Source: an uncultured Polaribacter sp. (GTDB lineage: Bacteria; Bacteroidota; Bacteroidia; Flavobacteriales; Flavobacteriaceae). Taken from it: 64,000 bases of DNA. Made by a program: the position numbers and the translations under genes. A model generated the notes under the pieces. That model saw only the letters and a list, made by a program, of their open reading frames with translations. It did not search any database and was not told the origin of the DNA. Positions 1 to 8,837 of the stretch are shown here, piece after piece. The first letter of the stretch is position 1. Each line of letters begins with the position of its first letter. The stretch covers positions 124,001-188,000 of the forward strand of contig NZ_CANLXV010000002.1 of assembly GCF_947495205.1 (NCBI RefSeq). Reading direction: 5' to 3'.

Positions 1-38
1 CCTATAAAAAGAAATATAAAATAGACTGTTTTATTCAT
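1..38 (-). CDS. mreD: MreD, rod-shape protein (5' end only)
   Basis: Only the first 12 codons lie in the window, reading MNKTVYFIFLFI, a short polar start running into a hydrophobic segment. The ATG sits inside the last codons of mreC (an 8-base overlap), the usual coupling in an mreBCD operon. MreD is a small integral membrane protein of the elongasome. The call rests on position and the hydrophobic N-terminus, not on a recognisable domain. Confidence 0.6.
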   Translation of the reverse strand, partial: MNKTVYFIFLFI

Positions 39-858
39 CTTTAGGAGTTTCTAAAGTTTCTATTTCAATTTTATGTAAATTTTTAACCACATAAACATAA
101 TTCAAATTGCTCATATCATTAAATAATTTTATGTCTATTGAATTATTTACAGTTTTAGACAGGTTCGTTTTAATTACTTTTCCAATTAAAATACCGCCAG
201 GAAAAATGGCAGATTTACCACCAGTCTCTATAGTATCTCCGATTTTAATGGGCGCTTGCCTTGGTATATCAATTAGCTGAACCACATTATAGTCTTTTCC
301 GTTCCATGATAAGGAACCAAAGTATTTACTATTTTTTAATCTAGCATTTAGCTTGCTATTTGTATTTAAAATAGACTGTACTCTTGTATAATTAGCACTT
401 GTATTATCTGTTATACCAATAATACCTTTACCATTAACTACAGCCATATCTTTCTCTAATCCGTGATTTTCTCCTTTATTAAGCGTTAAAAAGTTAAACC
501 GATTTGAGTAATTATTGTTGATGATTTTTGCACTAGTATAGGTGTATTTCTGTAAATATCTTGAAGAATCAACCACCAAAGAATCTACGTAAAGATTATG
601 AAATTTATTTTGTAACAATTGTGTTCTTAGTAATCTATTCTCTTCTAAAAGTGCCTTATTTACACTCTTTAAATTAAAATAACCAGCAATATTAGCTCTT
701 TGGTTATAAAAACCTCCTGTAACAGCATTTGCAGAATTTACAAACTTGCTCTTTTGAAAGTTTAAATTATTAAAAGTAAGCGCAAGCGCAATAAACTGCA
801 ACATCAAAAAAAATAAAAAATACTTAAACTTTTGAAAAAAGTATATGATTTGTTGCAT
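31..858 (-). CDS. mreC: MreC, rod shape-determining protein
   Basis: A 275-residue bitopic protein of the elongasome that links MreB to the periplasmic cell-wall synthesis machinery. One membrane helix lies at about residues 11-31, followed by a short coiled-coil stretch (about 60-90, with LLEENRLLRTQLLQ) and a beta-rich periplasmic domain with the typical GIIGI, GDTIETGG and FPGGILIGKV elements. Length is normal. It lies 21 bases after mreB and overlaps the mreD start, so the three genes form one operon. Confidence 0.95.
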   Translation of the reverse strand: MQQIIYFFQKFKYFLFFLMLQFIALALTFNNLNFQKSKFVNSANAVTGGFYNQRANIAGYFNLKSVNKALLEENRLLRTQLLQNKFHNLYVDSLVVDSSRYLQKYTYTSAKIINNNYSNRFNFLTLNKGENHGLEKDMAVVNGKGIIGITDNTSANYTRVQSILNTNSKLNARLKNSKYFGSLSWNGKDYNVVQLIDIPRQAPIKIGDTIETGGKSAIFPGGILIGKVIKTNLSKTVNNSIDIKLFNDMSNLNYVYVVKNLHKIEIETLETPKDE

Positions 859-879
859 TATAAAGAGGTTCTAAAAAAA

Positions 880-1908
880 TTATTTCATTAACACATTCTT
901 GTATTTATCTAATTCTTTTAAAGCAATTCCTGTACCTCTTACTACAGCTCTTAAAGGATCTTCTGCTACATAAACTGGTAAATCTGTTTTTCTAGAAAGA
1001 CGTTTATCTAAACCTCTTAACATAGAACCTCCTCCTGCTAAATAAATACCTGTATTGTAGATATCTGCTGCTAATTCTGGTGGTGTTTTAGATAATGTTT
1101 CCATTACAGCATCTTCTATTCTTAAAATAGATTTATCTAAAGCTTTTGCAATTTCTCTATAAGAAATTTGCACCTGCTTAGGTTTACCACTTAGTAAGTC
1201 TCTACCTTGAACTCGCATATCTTCTGGCGGCGTTTCTAAATCTTCTGTAGCTGCACCAATTTGTATTTTAATTTTTTCAGCAGTAGTTTCTCCAACATGT
1301 AAATTGTGCTGTGTACGCATATAATACATAATATCATTGGTAAACAAATCTCCAGCAACTTTTACAGATTGATCGCAAACAATACCGGCTAAAGCAATTA
1401 CTGCAATTTCTGTAGTTCCTCCACCAATATCAATTATCATATTACCTTTTGGCTCCATAATATCTATACCTACACCAATAGCTGCAGCCATAGGCTCATA
1501 AATTAGATAAATTTCTTTGGCGTTCATATGCTTTGCAGAATCACGCACCGCACGCTTTTCTACTTCTGTAATACCAGAAGGTATACAAATAACCATTCTA
1601 AGTGCTGGTGGAAATAATTTTTTCTTAATTGATGGAATTTGCTTTACAAACTCCTTAATCATTTCTTCAGAAGCCTGAAAATCTGCAATAACACCATCCT
1701 TTAAAGGACGAATTGTTTTAATATTTTCATGGGTTTTTCCTTGCATTAAATTGGCTTCTTTACCAATAGCAATAATTTTACCCGAAACTCTATTTCTTGC
1801 AACAATTGAAGGACTATCAATAACTACTTTACCATTGTGAATTATTAACGTGTTTGCGGTCCCTAAATCAATCGCAATGTCTTCGGTCATAAAATCAAAA
1901 AAACCCAT
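880..1908 (-). CDS. mreB: MreB, actin-like cell shape protein
   Basis: A 342-residue bacterial actin that forms membrane-associated filaments guiding lateral wall synthesis. Nucleotide-binding motifs are clear: DLGTANTL at residues 14-21, the DIGGGTTEIAV phosphate-2 loop in the middle and AGGGSMLRGLD near the C-terminus. The N-terminal MGFFDF segment resembles the short membrane-contact stretch of MreB proteins. First gene of the mre operon; a TAAATTTG -7 element lies about 40 bases upstream of the ATG. Confidence 0.97.
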   Translation of the reverse strand: MGFFDFMTEDIAIDLGTANTLIIHNGKVVIDSPSIVARNRVSGKIIAIGKEANLMQGKTHENIKTIRPLKDGVIADFQASEEMIKEFVKQIPSIKKKLFPPALRMVICIPSGITEVEKRAVRDSAKHMNAKEIYLIYEPMAAAIGVGIDIMEPKGNMIIDIGGGTTEIAVIALAGIVCDQSVKVAGDLFTNDIMYYMRTQHNLHVGETTAEKIKIQIGAATEDLETPPEDMRVQGRDLLSGKPKQVQISYREIAKALDKSILRIEDAVMETLSKTPPELAADIYNTGIYLAGGGSMLRGLDKRLSRKTDLPVYVAEDPLRAVVRGTGIALKELDKYKNVLMK

Positions 1909-1946
1909 AAAAATATATTTATTATACTGTAATAACGTGCTTATTA

Positions 1947-1976
1947 CAAATTTACTATAAATTTAACAGAAAACAC
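1947..1976 (-). promoter_or_regulatory. Probable promoter of mreBCD
   Basis: On the minus strand a perfect Bacteroidetes -7 element, TAAATTTG (1947-1954), is preceded after 19 bases by GTG (1974-1976) in place of the consensus TTG. It would start transcription about 30 bases before the mreB ATG. Confidence 0.45.
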
Positions 1977-1987
1977 GTTACAAATTA

Positions 1988-3517
1988 TTAATGTTTAAAA
2001 TGTCTTGTACCTGTCATAACCATAGATAAACTGTTATCATTACAATAATCTATACTTAATTGGTCTTTTATAGAACCTCCTGGTTGAATAACACTTTTAA
2101 TACCGGCTTTATCTGCAATTTCTACACAGTCTGGAAAAGGAAAAAATGCATCACTTGCCATAACGCTTCCCTTTAAATCAAATTTAAAAGAAGTTGCTTT
2201 TTCAATAGCTTGGTTTAAAGCATCTACCCTACTTGTTTGACCTGTACCACCTGCCAATAATTGTTTATTTTTAACTAGAATAATTGTATTTGATTTGGTG
2301 TTTTTGCATAATTTAGAAGCAAAAAGTAAATCTTCTATCTCTGCATCTGTAGGTTTTTTATTGGTAACATATTTTAAATCAGATAATTGATCTGTAATAC
2401 TATCTTTATCTTGAACTAAATTACCATTTAAACAAGTTCTAATTGTTGTTGTTGGCAACGCTACAGGCTTCTGTACTAAAATAATTCTATTCTTTTTACC
2501 TTTTAAAATAGTTAGAGCTTCTTCAGAAAAACTTGGTGCAATTACCACCTCACAAAATAATTTATGAATTTCTTCTGCTGTTGGCGCATCAATTTCTGTA
2601 TTCGCAATTAAAATACCTCCAAAAGCAGAAACAGGATCTCCTGCTAAAGCATCTATATAAGCTTGTTTAATAGTGCTTCTTTGTGCAAAACCGCATGCAT
2701 TATTGTGTTTTAAAATAGCAAATGTTGGTGCTTCTCCTTTAAACTCTTCTATTAAATTTACAGCTGCATCTACATCTAATAAATTATTGTAACTTAATTC
2801 TTTACCGTGTAATTTATCAAAAATATCTTCTAAATCTCCAAAGAAATACCCTTTTTGATGTGGATTTTCTCCATAACGCAAGGTTTGCGCTTTTGTTTCG
2901 CTAACCTTTAAAACTGGCTCTTCATTATTATTAAAATAATTAAAAATAGCAGTATCATAATGAGAAGAAACATTAAAAGATTTTGCTGCAAATTGTTTTC
3001 TTTGTTCTATGGAAGTTTCTCCGTTGTTTTCTGACAATATCTCTAGAAACTCATTATATTGATCCATAGAAGAAACCGTAAAAGTATCTTTAAAGTTTTT
3101 AGCAGATGCTCTAATTAACGAAATACCACCAATATCTATTTTCTCTACAATATCTTGTTCTGGCGCACCAGAAGCTACTGTTTTTTCAAACGGATACAAA
3201 TCTACAATTACCAAATCTATTTGCGGAATTTCATATTCTTTTAATTCTGCTATATCACCTTCGTGGTCTTGTCTATTTAATATTCCACCAAAAACTTTTG
3301 GATGCAAGGTTTTAACTCTACCTCCTAAAATAGAAGGATAAGAGGTTACCTCTTCTACAGGAATTACATTTATACCAAGTTCTTTGATAAACTTTTCTGT
3401 TCCTCCAGTTGAGTAAATAGTTACGTTTAGCTCATCTAATTTTTTTACAATTGGCGCTAAACCATCTTTGTGAAAGACTGAAATAAGTGCGGACTTTATT
3501 GTTTTTGAAGTGCTCAT
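1988..3517 (-). CDS. purH: PurH, AICAR formyltransferase / IMP cyclohydrolase
   Basis: A 509-residue bifunctional cytosolic enzyme catalysing the last two steps of IMP synthesis. The N-terminal MGS-like cyclohydrolase domain (about 1-145) shows YSTGGTEKFI and GGRVKTLHPKVFGGIL. The transformylase domain carries LRYGENPHQ and the catalytic KHNNACGFA (Lys-His), and ends with the conserved MVMTGTRHFKH. Length matches the family. It stands alone between mreB and the small genes and has its own consensus promoter 24-54 bases upstream. Confidence 0.97.
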   Translation of the reverse strand: MSTSKTIKSALISVFHKDGLAPIVKKLDELNVTIYSTGGTEKFIKELGINVIPVEEVTSYPSILGGRVKTLHPKVFGGILNRQDHEGDIAELKEYEIPQIDLVIVDLYPFEKTVASGAPEQDIVEKIDIGGISLIRASAKNFKDTFTVSSMDQYNEFLEILSENNGETSIEQRKQFAAKSFNVSSHYDTAIFNYFNNNEEPVLKVSETKAQTLRYGENPHQKGYFFGDLEDIFDKLHGKELSYNNLLDVDAAVNLIEEFKGEAPTFAILKHNNACGFAQRSTIKQAYIDALAGDPVSAFGGILIANTEIDAPTAEEIHKLFCEVVIAPSFSEEALTILKGKKNRIILVQKPVALPTTTIRTCLNGNLVQDKDSITDQLSDLKYVTNKKPTDAEIEDLLFASKLCKNTKSNTIILVKNKQLLAGGTGQTSRVDALNQAIEKATSFKFDLKGSVMASDAFFPFPDCVEIADKAGIKSVIQPGGSIKDQLSIDYCNDNSLSMVMTGTRHFKH

Positions 3518-3540
3518 TTAATGTTGTGTTGTTAAGCACG

Positions 3541-3571
3541 CAAAAGTAATAAAATCAACTTATTGAGACAA
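3541..3571 (-). promoter_or_regulatory. Promoter of purH (-33/-7 type)
   Basis: Reading the minus strand, TTG (3569-3571), 20 bases, then TACTTTTG (3541-3548). This fits the Bacteroidetes consensus TTG-N19/20-TAnnTTTG. Predicted start of transcription is near 3535, giving a leader of about 20 bases before the purH ATG. Confidence 0.65.
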
Positions 3572-3607
3572 TAAAAGATAGTAACAAAAAATAGAAGTAA
3601 TTAACAA

Positions 3608-3736
3608 CTACTGCAATTGCACTTTTGTCTTAAAGTTTTCAACCAAATCTGCATAATTTCTTGCTTGTCTTTTGGTTTGCGATTTCTTGGAAAAGTTAAA
3701 AATCTTTGCTAAAAAATGTTGTTGTGTTTTTTTCAT
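3608..3736 (-). CDS. Small basic protein, 42 residues, unknown function
   Basis: A complete ATG-to-TAG frame of 42 codons starting MKKTQQHFLAKI. It is basic and rich in Lys, Gln and Asn, with no signal peptide or membrane segment. It is the second of two equally short genes in the 457-base space between purH and the GAF gene; 33 bases separate it from the first. The 5' side has TACCCCT four bases before the ATG, shared with its neighbour. No family is recognised. Reality is supported by the shared upstream motif and the lack of any other use for this space. Confidence 0.5.
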   Translation of the reverse strand: MKKTQQHFLAKIFNFSKKSQTKRQARNYADLVENFKTKVQLQ

Positions 3737-3769
3737 TTTAAGGGGTATTTAAATGTCTGGGGTAAAAAC

Positions 3770-3898
3770 TTATTCTGCAGATTCTAAAAAATTATGAAAC
3801 CAGGAAACAAAGAGTGCAGTCCATGATGGTTTTTTAATTGAAAAATCTGCCTCTTTGTTGCGCGTTGCAACTGTTGAAGTGTATTGTTCTTTTCTCAT
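3770..3898 (-). CDS. Small protein, 42 residues, unknown function
   Basis: A complete ATG-to-TAA frame of 42 codons starting MRKEQYTSTVATRNKE and ending SWFHNFLESAE. The C-terminal half has an aromatic amphipathic stretch (WTALFVSWFHNFL) that could be a peripheral membrane helix. It is not similar to the 42-codon gene that follows, but both share a TACCCCT motif just before the ATG. Function unknown. The protein-like composition makes a chance frame less likely. Confidence 0.55.
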   Translation of the reverse strand: MRKEQYTSTVATRNKEADFSIKKPSWTALFVSWFHNFLESAE

Positions 3899-3974
3899 TG
3901 GTTAGGGGTAAATGATTATAGAAAAATTATAAATATTAAAAAAATTTTATCAAATATATATAAAAAACACGTAT

Positions 3975-4427
3975 TTACAAAATAGTTGTCACTTTTGTGC
4001 AAATATACTCCAACAACTGCTCGTCTTTTTCTGTAAAAATGTTTGCAGTATGAGAATCAATATCTATTTGACCAATATTTTCTCCGTTTACAAAAATAGG
4101 AATTACAATTTCCGACTTCACCTTCCAACCGCATGAAATATAATTTTCTTGTTCACTAACATCTTGCACTACAAAATTCTTATTAGAAACAGCTACTTGC
4201 CCACAAATGCCTTTCCCAAAAGGGATAATAGTATGTTCTGTTTCCTCTCCTGTATATTGCGCTAGCTTTAATTCTTCTTTGTTACCATTTTTAAAATAAA
4301 AACCTACCCAATCATAATAAGAAATTTCACTTTCTAAATAATTACAAATTGCTTGTAATATTTGTTCTTTTGATTTCTCTGATGCAATTATTTTATCTAT
4401 GTTTTTCTGTAATTTATCTATATTCAT
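3975..4427 (-). CDS. GAF-domain protein, probable free methionine-(R)-sulfoxide reductase
   Basis: A single GAF domain of 150 residues. It resembles the fRMsr (MsrC/YebR) family: GKGICGQVAV, VVQDVSEQENYISCG, SEIVIPIFVNGENIGQIDIDS. Cys75 and Cys99 fall at the positions of E. coli Cys94 and the catalytic Cys118 (24 residues apart), while the position of Cys84 is His65. That would leave a two-cysteine version of the active site reducing free Met-R-SO with thioredoxin. A plain ligand-binding GAF role cannot be excluded. It is divergent from xrtF. Confidence 0.8.
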   Translation of the reverse strand: MNIDKLQKNIDKIIASEKSKEQILQAICNYLESEISYYDWVGFYFKNGNKEELKLAQYTGEETEHTIIPFGKGICGQVAVSNKNFVVQDVSEQENYISCGWKVKSEIVIPIFVNGENIGQIDIDSHTANIFTEKDEQLLEYICTKVTTIL

Positions 4428-4429
4428 TT

Positions 4430-4459
4430 TTGTATATTCGTGTTAAATGTTTAGAATTG
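4430..4459 (+). promoter_or_regulatory. Possible promoter of xrtF
   Basis: TTG (4430-4432), 19 bases, then TAGAATTG (4452-4459), one mismatch from TAnnTTTG. It would start transcription about 20 bases before the GTG start of xrtF. It lies just outside the divergent GAF gene. Confidence 0.35.
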
Positions 4460-4481
4460 TAAATTTAAATGAATTTCTATT

Positions 4482-5018
4482 GTGAATAAACAAAAAAATG
4501 TAGTCATTTTTCTAGTAAAGTTTTTTGCAACTTATTTTGTAATATTCGCAATTTACGCAACCTACTTAAATAACTCTCAAGAAAAAACACCAAAATTTAA
4601 AACGGCATCAATTACCACTTTAGTTGCAGATCAAACTGTAAGTTTATTAGACTTTTTTGGTTACGATGCAGGTGCTTTTCAGCACAAAGAAGAACTTTCT
4701 GTAAAATTAATTATAGACAGTAGTTACACAGCTAGAGTAATTGAGGGCTGCAATGCAATAAGTATTATTATTTTATTTATTGCATTTATTGTTGCTTTTT
4801 CGGGCACTTTAAAAGCAACTTTAATTTATGTTATATTAGGTAGTATCTTTATTTATTTTATAAATATTGTACGTATTGCTTTTTTAGCTGTAATGATTTA
4901 CAAACACCCTAATCAACAAGAGTTTTTGCATAATTTAGTTTTTCCGGCTATAATTTATGGTACTGTATTTTTACTTTGGGTATTTTGGGTTAACAAATTT
5001 TCGAATTATAAAAAATGA
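4482..5018 (+). CDS. xrtF: XrtF, exosortase F (sorting protease/transpeptidase)
   Basis: A polytopic membrane protein of 178 residues with about four to five helices, matching the exosortase/archaeosortase fold. The predicted catalytic triad is visible: Cys90 in VIEGCNAISI, Arg131 in NIVRIAFL and His150 in FLHNLVFP. Members of this family are thought to process proteins with C-terminal sorting tails, often linked to surface polymer export. The start is GTG; the next gene begins four bases inside this one. No sorting-tail substrate is encoded in the window. Confidence 0.9.
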   Translation: MNKQKNVVIFLVKFFATYFVIFAIYATYLNNSQEKTPKFKTASITTLVADQTVSLLDFFGYDAGAFQHKEELSVKLIIDSSYTARVIEGCNAISIIILFIAFIVAFSGTLKATLIYVILGSIFIYFINIVRIAFLAVMIYKHPNQQEFLHNLVFPAIIYGTVFLLWVFWVNKFSNYKK

Positions 5019-5443
5019 ACAAATACCTAAAAATATTACTCATTTTAGCAGCTTTCTCTGCATTGGTTTTAGTTAGAGCTTTTGCAGCAGATTTATTTTA
5101 TGACCCGTTAGTTACCTACTTTAAAAATGATTATTTATACAGCAATTTACCAACTATAGATATTTGGCGTTTAATAACAAATTTACTTTTTAGATATAGC
5201 ATAAACGCTAGTATAACGCTGCTTCTCATTTGGTTATTCTTTGAAAAAAAAGATTTTTTAAAACTAACTGCTTTCTTTCTTATAACGGCATTTATAGTGT
5301 TAATTATACCTTTTATATTTTTATTAAAAAACGAATTTGAAACAGGTTATTTACTGCCGTTTTACATTCGTAGATTTATAATACATCCTTTATTTTTATT
5401 AATTTTATTACCTGCTTTTTATTTTCAAAAGTTAAATAAATAA
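5015..5443 (+). CDS. Exosortase F system-associated membrane protein
   Basis: A 142-residue protein with about four membrane helices and the motif RRFIIHPLFLLILLPAFYFQK at the C-terminus. Its ATG overlaps the xrtF stop by four bases, so the two are translated together. It matches the small partner protein that regularly follows xrtF in Flavobacteriia. Its molecular role is unknown; a structural or assembly partner of XrtF is an inference from the fixed gene order. Confidence 0.85.
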   Translation: MNKYLKILLILAAFSALVLVRAFAADLFYDPLVTYFKNDYLYSNLPTIDIWRLITNLLFRYSINASITLLLIWLFFEKKDFLKLTAFFLITAFIVLIIPFIFLLKNEFETGYLLPFYIRRFIIHPLFLLILLPAFYFQKLNK

Positions 5444-5560
5444 GCAGACACTATTTCAAAAAACACACAAAAATTTTAAAATAGTAAAGAAATACATAAA
5501 ATTGGTTTTCAATAATTTAACAAATACTTAAATTTAGTTATTGTAAATTTGCAACTAGCA

Positions 5561-5965
5561 ATGAAAAAAAACCTCAACAAAATAACGAGTACTTTTTTAG
5601 CCTTTTTAGTGCTATGCTCTACCTTTTCTTTTACGGTAAAAAGCCATTATTGTGGTGCATTTTTAATGGATATTTCTTTTATTGGTGATGCAGATGGTTG
5701 TGGCATGGAAATGGAACAAAAAGCTACAGCTAAAAAGAAAAGTTGTTGCAAAGATGAAATACATACCATTGAAGGGCAAGATGAATTACAATCTGCTTCT
5801 GAACTAAAATTTGATTTTAAAAAGCAACAATTTTTAACTTCCTTTTTAATTTCTTACCAACTTTTACTTTCAAAACAAACTACACAACATACATACTACA
5901 AAGATTTTTCTCCTCCTGATACTCCCAAAGATTATCAAGTTTTATTTCAATCTTTTTTAATTTAA
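5561..5965 (+). CDS. HYC_CC_PP family small secreted protein
   Basis: A 134-residue protein beginning MKKNLNKIT with a signal-like hydrophobic stretch (about 10-25). The three motifs that name the family are present in order: SHYCGAFL, KKSCCKDE and FSPPDTPKDYQVLFQSFLI. The ATG at 5561 is preferred over an in-frame TTG 12 bases earlier; a TAAATTTG -7-like element lies just upstream (5544-5551). It precedes a TonB receptor and a heavy-metal-binding protein, suggesting a cysteine/histidine metal-handling role at the envelope. The biochemical function is not established. Confidence 0.8.
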   Translation: MKKNLNKITSTFLAFLVLCSTFSFTVKSHYCGAFLMDISFIGDADGCGMEMEQKATAKKKSCCKDEIHTIEGQDELQSASELKFDFKKQQFLTSFLISYQLLLSKQTTQHTYYKDFSPPDTPKDYQVLFQSFLI

Positions 5966-6089
5966 TCTTTTTATCGAAAAGAGTTTATAGTGTTTTTAAG
6001 CTATAACTTCTTTTGAAATTGTTATTTCCATTCATAAGGGAAATGCTACACTACAATACTCAAAAATTTTTCAATAAAGATTAAACGCA

Positions 6090-8354
6090 ATGAAAACATT
6101 TATAATAAGTAGTTTTTTACTACTATTATCCACATTTTTTTACGCACAAACTGAGCTAAAAGGAATGATTATGGACAAACAAAATCCTAAAGATAATTTA
6201 GGCGTACCAAGTGCAACTGTAAACTGGCTAAACACAAACATTGGCGCAATTACAAACAAAAAAGGCTGGTTTACAATTCCTTATAAAAAGGAATACAAGC
6301 AACTAATAATAAGTTATATTGGTTATAAAACAGATACGTTAACGATAACTAATTTAGAACCAATTCACCATTTTATTACTCCAGAAAGTAATTTCGATGA
6401 AATTACCATTAAAACAAAAAGAGATGCTGTGCAAAAATCTTTATTTGCAACTGCCAATACTTTTACCGTAAATAATGATGAACTTTTAAAGGCTGCTTGC
6501 TGTAATTTAGCAGAAAGTTTTGAAACAAACCCATCTATAGATGTTAGTTTTTCTGATGCATTAACAGGTACTCGCCAAATACAAATGTTAGGTTTAAAAA
6601 GCCCATATTTATTAATTACTCAAGAAAATGTACCTTCTATAAGAGGTGCTGCACAAGCTTTTGGATTAACTTTTACACCAGGCACTTGGGTAGAAAGTAT
6701 ACAAATCACAAAAGGTACTGGCTCTGTTGTAAATGGTTTTGAGAGTATTTCTGGACAAATAAATGCAGAATTGGTAAAACCTTTTTCGGACAATAAATTC
6801 TTTGTAAACGCCTATGGTTCTCAAATGGGACGGTTAGAATTAAATACCCATTTTAACGAGCGTATTTCAAATAAATGGCAAACGGGTTTATACTTACATG
6901 GCAATTATAGAGGTCAAAAATTTGATAATAATAATGATAATTTTTTGGATGCACCTTTAGCTAATCAAATTAACGTGATGAATCGCTGGCAATATACAGA
7001 TGCCCAAAATGGTTGGATTGGTTTTATAAACGTTCGCTTTTTAAATGATGAAAAACAAACTGGAGAATTAAATTTCAATCCAGAAACAGATAGCGTTACT
7101 CCTACTTCAACATTAAACGGAAACGAAATCTGGGGAAGCGAAATTGATACCAAACGTTTTGAAACCTCTGCAAAAATTGGCTATGTTTTTCCAGAATTAC
7201 CTTTTCAAAGTTTTGGATTACAAATTGCCTATAGCAACCACTTTCAAGATGCTTATTTTGGTGAAAATGTGTATGATATTCAGCATGAAAGTTTATATTC
7301 TAATCTCATATTTAACTCTATTATTGGAGACACTAGAAACAAATTTAAAACAGGTTTAAGTTTTACGTATGATAAGTATGATGAACTGGTAAATACCACT
7401 AACTTCAATAGAAAAGAAAACGCTTTAGGTGCTTTTTTTGAATATGCTTTTGATAATTTAGACAACTTTAGTTTAACTGCTGGTTTAAGAATAGATACAC
7501 ACAATTTATTAGGAACTTTTTTAACTCCAAGATTGCACCTTAGATATGCGCCTTGGCAAAAAGGTGTTTTTAGAGCATCTTTTGGTAGAGGAAAAAGAAG
7601 TGCCAATATTTTTGCAGAAAATCAACAATTATTTGCAAGTTCTAGACAAATAAATATTGATGATGTTGGTGGAAACATCTACGGACTTAACCCAGAAATT
7701 GCATTGAATTATGGAATTTCTTATATGCAAAAATTCAGTTTATTTCATAGAAAAGCAGATCTTACTTTTGATTTTTATAGAACAGATTTTACAAACCAAG
7801 TTGTAGTAGATTGGGAAAATCCGCAAGAAATTTCTTTTTATAATTTAGATGGAAAAAGCAATGCAGATAGTTTTCAAGTAGAGTTTAACTACAACATTGC
7901 AAAGGGTTTTAATTTAAGAACTGCTTATAAATATTTTAATGTTGTTACAGATTATAAAAGCGGACGTTTACAAAAACCTATACAGCCTAGAAATAGAATT
8001 TTTGCTAATTTTTCTTATGAAACGGAAGCCAAAGAAAATAATTCGCAATGGAAATTTGATGCCACCTACAACAATATTGGCGAACAACGTTTACCAAATA
8101 CGAATACTAACCCTGTGCAATATCAATTAACAGAAACTACAGCAAGGTTTAGTTTGTTACATGCACAAATTACCAAGTTGTTTTCTCACAAATTTGAAGT
8201 ATATTTAGGAGGAGAAAACTTAACAAACGTGCAACAAAACAATCCTGTTTTAGCAAGTGACAAGCCTTTTGGCGCAAATTTTGATACTACAATTGTGTTT
8301 CAGCCAATATTTGGACGTGCAATTTATGCAGGTTTACGATTTAAAATAAAATAA
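6090..8354 (+). CDS. TonB-dependent outer membrane receptor, probable metal uptake
   Basis: A 754-residue receptor: signal peptide (1-19, ending FYAQ), carboxypeptidase-like regulatory domain (about 22-100), plug (about 110-230, with SPYLLITQENVPSIRG and ITKGTGSVVNGFESISGQIN) and a 22-strand barrel ending in FKIK. The plug contains an adjacent cysteine pair in LLKAACCNLAESF, unusual for a periplasm-facing domain and suggestive of soft-metal contact. It sits between a HYC_CC_PP gene and a CxxC heavy-metal-binding gene, so copper is the best guess for the substrate, but this is inferred from context. Confidence 0.9.
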   Translation: MKTFIISSFLLLLSTFFYAQTELKGMIMDKQNPKDNLGVPSATVNWLNTNIGAITNKKGWFTIPYKKEYKQLIISYIGYKTDTLTITNLEPIHHFITPESNFDEITIKTKRDAVQKSLFATANTFTVNNDELLKAACCNLAESFETNPSIDVSFSDALTGTRQIQMLGLKSPYLLITQENVPSIRGAAQAFGLTFTPGTWVESIQITKGTGSVVNGFESISGQINAELVKPFSDNKFFVNAYGSQMGRLELNTHFNERISNKWQTGLYLHGNYRGQKFDNNNDNFLDAPLANQINVMNRWQYTDAQNGWIGFINVRFLNDEKQTGELNFNPETDSVTPTSTLNGNEIWGSEIDTKRFETSAKIGYVFPELPFQSFGLQIAYSNHFQDAYFGENVYDIQHESLYSNLIFNSIIGDTRNKFKTGLSFTYDKYDELVNTTNFNRKENALGAFFEYAFDNLDNFSLTAGLRIDTHNLLGTFLTPRLHLRYAPWQKGVFRASFGRGKRSANIFAENQQLFASSRQINIDDVGGNIYGLNPEIALNYGISYMQKFSLFHRKADLTFDFYRTDFTNQVVVDWENPQEISFYNLDGKSNADSFQVEFNYNIAKGFNLRTAYKYFNVVTDYKSGRLQKPIQPRNRIFANFSYETEAKENNSQWKFDATYNNIGEQRLPNTNTNPVQYQLTETTARFSLLHAQITKLFSHKFEVYLGGENLTNVQQNNPVLASDKPFGANFDTTIVFQPIFGRAIYAGLRFKIK

Positions 8355-8398
8355 GCTACTTAGTAGCACAAAATAAGAACTAATTAAAAACAATAAAA

Positions 8399-8800
8399 AT
8401 GAAGAAAATAATATTTGTACTTAGTCTATTTTTACTTGGATTTACCACACAAGCCCAAGAAGTTAAAAAAGAAAAAAAGAAAAAAAATGCTAAAATAACT
8501 ATGGAAGTAGCTGGTATTTGTGGCATGTGTAAAACACGAATAGAAACCGCCGCTTTAAAAACAAAAGGTGTAAAATTTGCTGTTTGGGACGTAAAAAGCC
8601 ATCAATTAAAACTTATTATGGACGAGCGCAAAACTGAAGTTGGCAAAGTTCAAAAAAATATTATGAATGTTGGCCATGACATTATTTTAGAAAAAGGTAA
8701 AAAACGTGTTGCAACAGAAGAAGCTTATAAAACAGTGCACCCTTGTTCTAAATATAGAGATAAAAAAATTGTTTTAGAACATGAAGGTGACCTGAAATAA
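8399..8800 (+). CDS. Periplasmic heavy-metal-associated (HMA) domain protein
   Basis: 133 residues: signal peptide (1-19, TTQA/QE cleavage), a lysine-rich linker, then an HMA-like fold with the metal-binding GICGMCKTRIETAALKTKGV (CxxC) and the second half KVQKNIMNVGHDI. A C-terminal extension carries HPCSKYRDK, which may add further ligands. Export distinguishes it from cytosolic CopZ. Placed 44 bases after the TonB receptor and before a terminator, it is the last gene of the presumed metal locus and could receive the imported ion. Confidence 0.85.
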   Translation: MKKIIFVLSLFLLGFTTQAQEVKKEKKKKNAKITMEVAGICGMCKTRIETAALKTKGVKFAVWDVKSHQLKLIMDERKTEVGKVQKNIMNVGHDIILEKGKKRVATEEAYKTVHPCSKYRDKKIVLEHEGDLK

Positions 8801-8837
8801 GTAAAGAAAAGCTAGCATTAATTTTAATGTTAATCTC

